40,176 nt of DNA. It comes from Gammaproteobacteria bacterium (GTDB lineage: Bacteria; Pseudomonadota; Gammaproteobacteria; SZUA-140). The notes below the pieces were generated by a model. It had not been told where the DNA came from. It saw only the letters and a program-made list of their open reading frames with translations, and did no database searches. Positions 35,765 through 40,176 of the stretch are shown one piece after another (within the stretch, counting starts at the first letter, position 1; every line of letters starts with the position of its first letter). The position numbers and the translations under genes are program-made. The DNA is taken from positions 1 through 40,176 of the forward strand of contig JALSIC010000100.1 of the NCBI GenBank assembly GCA_026981935.1. Direction: 5' to 3'.

Positions 35765-36152
35765 GCGCGCCTATGAGCCGGGTAATGTGGAATATCCCTT
35801 TTGATAGACTACCAATTTAATTTTATAATTTGTAGCCTGTGTGTACAGTTGTAATGCATTGGTGAGATATCCTGTCGGTCGTCCGGTCATAATGATCATT
35901 GTTATTGAGGGTTGATGATTGCCTGACAGCCACCGTGCAGCCTGGGTGCGGGTTCCCAGGGCCGGAATTCAGGGACAGGCCCATTTGTTCCAGATTTCGC
36001 TTCGCTCCATCCGGCTTGCTCATGCCGGGCTTTTAGGTAACCCTGCGATATATGGCGGTGTCATTGGCGGTAAAGTGCTGATTGCGGCTGTGCTGCGGAT
36101 TATTTGTGTTCTACAGAGTCGTCAAATTAGAGATCTGGAGAGCAGATTTCAG
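35765..36152. other. Divergent gap with a worn repeat copy
   Basis: 388 bases between the methyltransferase-like and sulfotransferase genes. The left part is very AT-rich (AATTTAATTTTATAATTTGT near 35813) and suits a promoter. About 35905-35970 is a diverged copy of the direct repeat seen at 11010 and 11381 (CCACCGTGCAGCCTGG, GGTTCCCAGGGCCGGAATTC). The sulfotransferase frame stays open through this repeat, but that extension is not credible protein. Confidence 0.6.
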
Positions 36153-37097
36153 ATGATACAGGTTTTTCTCGTGAGAGTAATCAGGGAGCTGGTCTCGCGA
36201 TCGGCGCAGGCCCTGGGAAAACAGAAAGGCATTCGTCTCGAACGCCGTCTTCGCGGATTGGAGGAATCGCTGTTTCTGCGCGATGCGGATTGTGTCGTGG
36301 TTTCCTATGGAAAGAGCGGCCGCACCTGGTTAAGAGTCATGTTGTCACGCTTTTACCAGGTGAAGCATGATCTGCCAGGAAAGGCCCTATTGAGCGCTGG
36401 CAACCTGAAACGCAAAAACCCCTCCGTGCCATCCGTTTTCTTTAGTCACGATAACTATCTGAAGGACTATACCGGGCATATTGACTCCAAGGATGATTAT
36501 TACGACAAAAAGGTGGTCTTGCTGGTGAGGGATCCCCGGGACGTGGCGGTGTCCCAGTTTTTCCAGTGGAAGTACCGCATGCGGGCGAGGAAAAAGCGCC
36601 TCAATCAATACCCGCCCCATGGCGAGGATGTCTCCATCTACGATTTTGTCATGGATCCCAACGCCGGCCTGCCCAAGATCATCGATTTCATGAATCTTTG
36701 GGCCCGTGAGATGCCTCGTCTGGAGCAGCTCCTGGTGGTGCGCTATGAGGACATGCGGGCCGATGCCGCGGCGGAGCTGCAGCGCATCGTGGAGTTTATC
36801 GGAACGCCGGGTACGGAGGAAGAAATCCGGGAAGCCGTGCGCTATGCCTCCGTGGAGAACATGAAGAAACTGGAGCAACAGAAGACTTTTTGGCTCAGCG
36901 GCAGCCGCATGGTGCCCAAGGACCGCAAGAACCCCAACTCCTACAAGGTGCGACGCGCCAAGGTGGGGGGATACCGGGACTATTTCGAGGACGAGCAGAT
37001 CGCCGCAATCGAATCACTGGTCAACGGTACACTGGAACCCGTGTTCGGCTATACGCGGGCTGAGCAGGCGGCTTCCGGGCAGGTTGCAACGGCCTGA
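36153..37097 (+). CDS. PAPS-dependent sulfotransferase
   Basis: A 314-residue sulfotransferase (Sulfotransfer_1 type). The 5'-phosphosulfate loop is SYGKSGRTWLRVMLSRF at about 51-67, and the 3'-phosphate-binding motif is LLVRDPRDVAVS at about 123-134. A C-terminal RRAKVGGYRDYF resembles the RKGxxGDWK-like loop that closes over PAPS. The ATG at 36153 follows a GGAG-containing purine stretch (36138-36143); longer in-frame starts fall in a repeat. It probably sulfates a glycan or lipid headgroup. Codon use becomes GC-rich along the gene, marking the right border of the AT-rich island. Confidence 0.85.
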   Translation: MIQVFLVRVIRELVSRSAQALGKQKGIRLERRLRGLEESLFLRDADCVVVSYGKSGRTWLRVMLSRFYQVKHDLPGKALLSAGNLKRKNPSVPSVFFSHDNYLKDYTGHIDSKDDYYDKKVVLLVRDPRDVAVSQFFQWKYRMRARKKRLNQYPPHGEDVSIYDFVMDPNAGLPKIIDFMNLWAREMPRLEQLLVVRYEDMRADAAAELQRIVEFIGTPGTEEEIREAVRYASVENMKKLEQQKTFWLSGSRMVPKDRKNPNSYKVRRAKVGGYRDYFEDEQIAAIESLVNGTLEPVFGYTRAEQAASGQVATA

Positions 37098-37172
37098 AAG
37101 CGTTTATTCCCTTACTTATTGTGTGATATATTGTTGTGCGCCCATCGAGGACAGCCTGACGAGGTGACAAGT

Positions 37173-38078
37173 ATGGAACACTGTGTCTTCATTCAGACGA
37201 ATCACAAGCAGTACGTCGGTGCCCTGGTGGCCGGGTATGCGCTCAGGCGCAATTCCCGCCATGCGGACAGCTTCGACGTGCGCATCATCGACATGCGGGA
37301 TTATCCCTTTTTTGCGGCCAAGGAGGGCGAGGTGTATCTGCGTGACGGGGCGCGGCGGGTCTGGCTCAATGATGATCTCCAGTCTTTCACCCTCACCCGC
37401 TTCATGCCGCCGGAGCTCATGGGTTACCAGGGGCGGGCGGTGGTCATCGACCCCGATGTCTTCGCCGTGGGCGACGTCTGGGAGCTGCTGTCGCGGGACA
37501 TGGAGGGCAAGGCCATCATGTGCCGGCCGCGCTCGGGCAAGAAGGGGCGTCTCTATGGTTGTCTCGCCAGCAGCGTGATGCTGCTGGACTGTGCCAGGCT
37601 GACTCACTGGCGGGTGGAAGAGCAGTTCAACGAGATGTTCGCATTCAAGCGCGATTACATGGACTGGATCTGCCTCAAGCTGGAGCCGCGCGAGACCATC
37701 GGGCTGTTCGAGAACGAATGGAACGATTTCGACAGGCTCACCGAAAAGACCAAGATGCTCCATACCACCAAGCGCAAGACCCAGCCGTGGAAGACGGGGC
37801 TGCCCGTGGATTTCCGCCCCCCGGAACGGGCCCGGGGCTTCTCTCCCCAGGGCTGGCTGCAGGGGCTGCGCCGCAGGTTTTTCGGGGAATATGGTCTCAT
37901 GGGCCATTACAAGCCGCACCCGGACCCCAACCAGGAACGCTTTTTTTTCGGCCTGTTGAAGGAGTGCCTGGAAAAAGGCATCGTCACCGAGGAGCTGCTG
38001 CGCGAGGAGATGCGTCGCAATCACGTGCGTCACGATGCCTTCGAAGTTATCGAGCGCACGCCGCCTCTGGCGGCCTGA
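37173..38078 (+). CDS. Unrecognised tandem paralogue 1 (possible glycosyltransferase)
   Basis: A 301-residue soluble protein of a family I cannot name. N-terminal HCVFIQTNHKQYVGALVAGY with RRNSRH, then DDLQSFTLTRFMPPELMGYQG and AVVIDPDVFAVGDVWELL (DPD, a DxD-like site), recall GT8-type nucleotide-sugar enzymes; the C-terminus EMRRNHVRHDAFEV is strongly conserved with the next gene. ATG 37173 is chosen because GAGGTGA lies 5 bases upstream; an earlier ATG at 37119 has no ribosome site. GC-rich. About three quarters of the residues match the following gene by eye, without gaps. Confidence 0.7.
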   Translation: MEHCVFIQTNHKQYVGALVAGYALRRNSRHADSFDVRIIDMRDYPFFAAKEGEVYLRDGARRVWLNDDLQSFTLTRFMPPELMGYQGRAVVIDPDVFAVGDVWELLSRDMEGKAIMCRPRSGKKGRLYGCLASSVMLLDCARLTHWRVEEQFNEMFAFKRDYMDWICLKLEPRETIGLFENEWNDFDRLTEKTKMLHTTKRKTQPWKTGLPVDFRPPERARGFSPQGWLQGLRRRFFGEYGLMGHYKPHPDPNQERFFFGLLKECLEKGIVTEELLREEMRRNHVRHDAFEVIERTPPLAA

Positions 38079-38097
38079 TGATCGGTGCCCCGATGGC

Positions 38098-38126
38098 TTG
38101 CAGCCTGGGAGGGCGCGCCATAGAAT
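38098..38126 (+). promoter_or_regulatory. Candidate sigma-70 promoter between the paralogues
   Basis: TTGCAG (38098-38103) and TAGAAT (38121-38126) are 17 bases apart, 37 bases before the second paralogue, which also has AAGGAG at 38148-38153. The second copy may therefore be transcribed by itself. Confidence 0.4.
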
Positions 38127-38162
38127 GCAGCGGTAATCGCTTTCATTAAGGAGCAAGCGGCT

Positions 38163-39068
38163 GTGGATCACTGCGTCTTCATCCATACCAACCACAAGCA
38201 GATCGTCGGGGCGCTGGTGGCCCAGCATGCCCTGCGGCGCAACTCGCGCCACAACGACAAGTTCGAGGTGCGCATCATTCACACCGAGGATTATCCCTTC
38301 CTGCGGGCGCGCGAAGGGCAGGAATACCTGCGCGACGGGGTGAAACGCACCTGGCTGTATGACGACCTGCAATCCTTCACCCCGCTGCGCTTCATGCCGC
38401 CGGAGCTGATGGGATACCGGGGCCGGGCGGTGGTCATCGACCCCGACATCTTTGCCGTCAGCGATGTCTGGGAACTGCTGTCCCGCGACATGGGGGACAA
38501 GGCCATTCTGTGCCGCATGCGCGCGGGTCCCAAGGGTTTCATCGACCGCTGCCTGGCCAGCAGCGTGATGCTGCTGGATTGCGCCAGGTTGACCCACTGG
38601 CGGGTGGAGGAGCAGTTCAACGAGCTGTTCGAGTTCAAGCGCGACTACAGCCGCTGGATCTGCCTGAAACTGGAGCCCCGCGAGACCATCGGCTTCTTCG
38701 AGGACGAATGGAACGATTTCGACCGTCTCACGCCAGCCACCAAGATGCTGCACAACACGCGCCGCATGACCCAGCCCTGGAAGACCGGCCTGCCCATCGA
38801 CTGGCGTCCCGCCGAGAAATTCCGTCTCTTCCCGCCCCTGGGCTGGCTGATGCGCGCGCGGCGCAAGCTGTTCGGCGAATATGCCCTGCTGGGCAAGTAC
38901 CGTCCCCATCCCGATCCCAGGCAGGAACAGCTCTTCTTTGGCCTGCTGAGGGAATGCCTGGATCAGGGCATCGTGACGGAGGACATGTTGCGCGAAGAGA
39001 TGCGCCGCAATCACGTGCGCCACGATGCCTTCGAGGTGCTGGAACGCACCCCACCGCTCGCTGCCTGA
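38163..39068 (+). CDS. Unrecognised tandem paralogue 2 (possible glycosyltransferase)
   Basis: A 301-residue paralogue of the preceding gene, of identical length and collinear. Starts with GTG behind AAGGAG (9-base spacer). Shared blocks: TNHKQ-VGALVA, PPELMGY-GRAVVIDPD, CLASSVMLLDCARLTHWRVE, WICLKLEPRETIG, EWNDFDRLT, QPWKTGLP. Differences cluster in the 140-150 region (GPKGFIDR versus GKKGRLYG) and near 230-245. The conserved DPD supports a sugar-transferase guess only weakly. The pair probably arose by tandem duplication and then diverged, perhaps to use different acceptors. It converges on the ELM1 gene with a 6-base gap. Confidence 0.7.
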   Translation: MDHCVFIHTNHKQIVGALVAQHALRRNSRHNDKFEVRIIHTEDYPFLRAREGQEYLRDGVKRTWLYDDLQSFTPLRFMPPELMGYRGRAVVIDPDIFAVSDVWELLSRDMGDKAILCRMRAGPKGFIDRCLASSVMLLDCARLTHWRVEEQFNELFEFKRDYSRWICLKLEPRETIGFFEDEWNDFDRLTPATKMLHNTRRMTQPWKTGLPIDWRPAEKFRLFPPLGWLMRARRKLFGEYALLGKYRPHPDPRQEQLFFGLLRECLDQGIVTEDMLREEMRRNHVRHDAFEVLERTPPLAA

Positions 39069-39074
39069 CTTTCT

Positions 39075-40176
39075 TCATAAGGCGCAGAGCCGGCGGGTGC
39101 TATCCACCGCCCGCCTCAGATCGTCGGGGGGCGTGGCAGTGCCCGTCGGGCACGCTGTCTCCCCCAGCCATGCAACCCGCCCTGCCTGGATCAATGCCGC
39201 ATGCATCCGCCCCACGTCGCGCACCATGCGCCTGGGTCCCAGGGCCATGCCCAGGCGGTGGGAGAGGGGGCGGAGACGATAGTTGTAGGGATAGGTCCAC
39301 CAGGGGCGCTTGCCGGCGGTGCCCGGGCGGCGGGCATGGGGGCCGTCGCTGAGGTCGAATAGATAGACCGGCTTGCCGGTGGCACAGGCTTCGGTGAGCA
39401 TGGAGACGCTGTCGCCGGTGACGATGAAGGCATCGGCGAGGGCCAGATAGGCGAAATAGGGGTTGTCTTCTTCTGCCGCGCCGGCTTGCCAGCGATGGAA
39501 GTGATGGGGCGCGGCAACCGCAGAGAGGCGGTGGATTGCGTCTTCCGGTGTGCGGGCGCTGGTGGTGATGAGCAGGGCGCCACCGTCCGCACGGGCCATG
39601 GCATCCGCCTGCCGGGCGAGTACCTCAGCCTTGGCCGGGTCCAGGGTGTAGGGACCGCTGTTGCCGCCCACCAGCAGGGCGATGCGGGGCCGGGGCAGGG
39701 GTTCCAGAACGGGGCGCCAGTGCCGGGCCGCCTGTGCCAGGCGTGCCTCGCTGACCCGGTGCAGGGGCAAGGCATTGTGGAGGATGTTGTGTGCCTCTGG
39801 CAACTGGTACTGGGGGGTGGTGATGACGAGATCGAAACGGGCCGGCTTGGCCCAGGGCCGGCCCAGGTGCACGATGCGCACGCGGTGGTCCGCCTGGCGC
39901 CGGATCCAGCGGGCCACGGGTTCGTTGCGCCGTCCGGCTGTGATGACGAGATCCGGCCACGGCGGTGTGAGTGGCGAGGAGCGGTGCTTGATGATGCCCG
40001 CCAGTGTCGGCCCCAGGAGCAGATTGCTCAGCAGCTCGGTGCGGCGGTAAGCCAGCCGCTTGACCTCGAAAGGCCAGCCCAGGGCCTCCGCCAGGGCCAG
40101 CACCTGGGTGTTGTCGCCGGCCTTGTGGCCCATCAGCAGCCACACGCGGGGCTTGGCCTTGTCATCGCTTGCCCTG
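39075..40176 (-). CDS. ELM1-family protein, copy 3 (5' end cut by window)
   Basis: At least 366 residues of an ELM1-family protein; the frame is still open at the window edge, and by comparison with copy 2 only a residue or a few are missing. Conserved parts: RVWLLMGHKAGDNTQVLALA, TPPWPDLVITAGRRNEP, VITTPQYQLP, GGNSGPYTL, ITTSARTP and VTGDSVSMLTEACATGKPVY. It resembles copy 1 over its whole length but is GC-rich like the core genome. Two C-terminal motifs (RRMVRDVGRMHAALIQAGRVAW) match copy 1's right end too. Function is unsettled; a sugar-nucleotide or lipid-linked role is inferred from neighbours. Confidence 0.83.
   Translation of the reverse strand, partial: RASDDKAKPRVWLLMGHKAGDNTQVLALAEALGWPFEVKRLAYRRTELLSNLLLGPTLAGIIKHRSSPLTPPWPDLVITAGRRNEPVARWIRRQADHRVRIVHLGRPWAKPARFDLVITTPQYQLPEAHNILHNALPLHRVSEARLAQAARHWRPVLEPLPRPRIALLVGGNSGPYTLDPAKAEVLARQADAMARADGGALLITTSARTPEDAIHRLSAVAAPHHFHRWQAGAAEEDNPYFAYLALADAFIVTGDSVSMLTEACATGKPVYLFDLSDGPHARRPGTAGKRPWWTYPYNYRLRPLSHRLGMALGPRRMVRDVGRMHAALIQAGRVAWLGETACPTGTATPPDDLRRAVDSTRRLCAL

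Noticed and set aside
35919-36152. N-terminal extension of the sulfotransferase
   Set aside because: It reads through the repeat copy at 35905-35970; the sulfotransferase fold is complete from the ATG at 36153.

Overview
The window looks like a GC-rich gammaproteobacterial chromosome, most like the sulfur-oxidising or purple-sulfur orders (Chromatiales relatives). The evidence is the rnfABCDGE-nth order, the metG/apbC/dcd block, protein sequences of gammaproteobacterial type, and hairpin-forming intergenic repeats. The genus cannot be named from sequence alone.

Region 1 (1-10.9 kb) is housekeeping. On the minus strand, rnfA-B-C-D-G-E encodes an Rnf/Rsx membrane ferredoxin:NAD(H) oxidoreductase and is followed by nth (endonuclease III) and a DUF1841 gene. 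metG lies upstream of it on the same strand. apbC (Fe-S carrier) and dcd (dCTP deaminase) diverge on the plus strand. Region 2 (10.9-11.6 kb) is a repeat nest: two ~137-bp direct repeats, a REP-like inverted repeat and GTCATT-type hairpins. Region 3 (11.6-16.5 kb, minus) is a translationally coupled ABC system of the gliding-motility type: ATPase, then a fused permease/GldG-like protein of 977 residues, then a DUF4340 protein.

Region 4 (16.6-25.8 kb) is the main discovery of the window: what reads as a complete bacterial ceramide (sphingolipid) pathway. A nucleotidyltransferase and a GNAT-like ceramide synthase (bCerS type) point left. Diverging to the right are a fatty-acyl-AMP ligase/acyl-ACP synthetase, an NAD-dependent epimerase-like ceramide reductase, a dedicated acyl carrier protein, serine palmitoyltransferase and an MsbA-like ABC exporter. 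The five-gene core matches the set known from Caulobacter. The nucleotidyltransferase and exporter suggest headgroup addition and transport, which is inference.

Region 5 (25.8-40.2 kb) is a glycan-assembly island, visibly AT-rich up to about 36.1 kb. It has two ELM1-family proteins, an alpha-1,2-fucosyltransferase-like GT11, a GT2 glycosyltransferase, decayed nested insertion sequences (IS630, IS256 and a 129-bp element with inverted ends), a DxD glycosyltransferase, an O-antigen ligase/polymerase-like membrane protein, a DUF6492 protein and a SAM-methyltransferase/cephalosporin-hydroxylase-like protein. GC-rich sequence then returns with a PAPS sulfotransferase, two tandem paralogues of an unrecognised family and a third ELM1 protein cut by the window edge. 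The island probably makes a fucosylated, sulfated or otherwise decorated surface glycan. Its position against the sphingolipid cluster raises the untested possibility that the two act on the same outer-membrane lipid.
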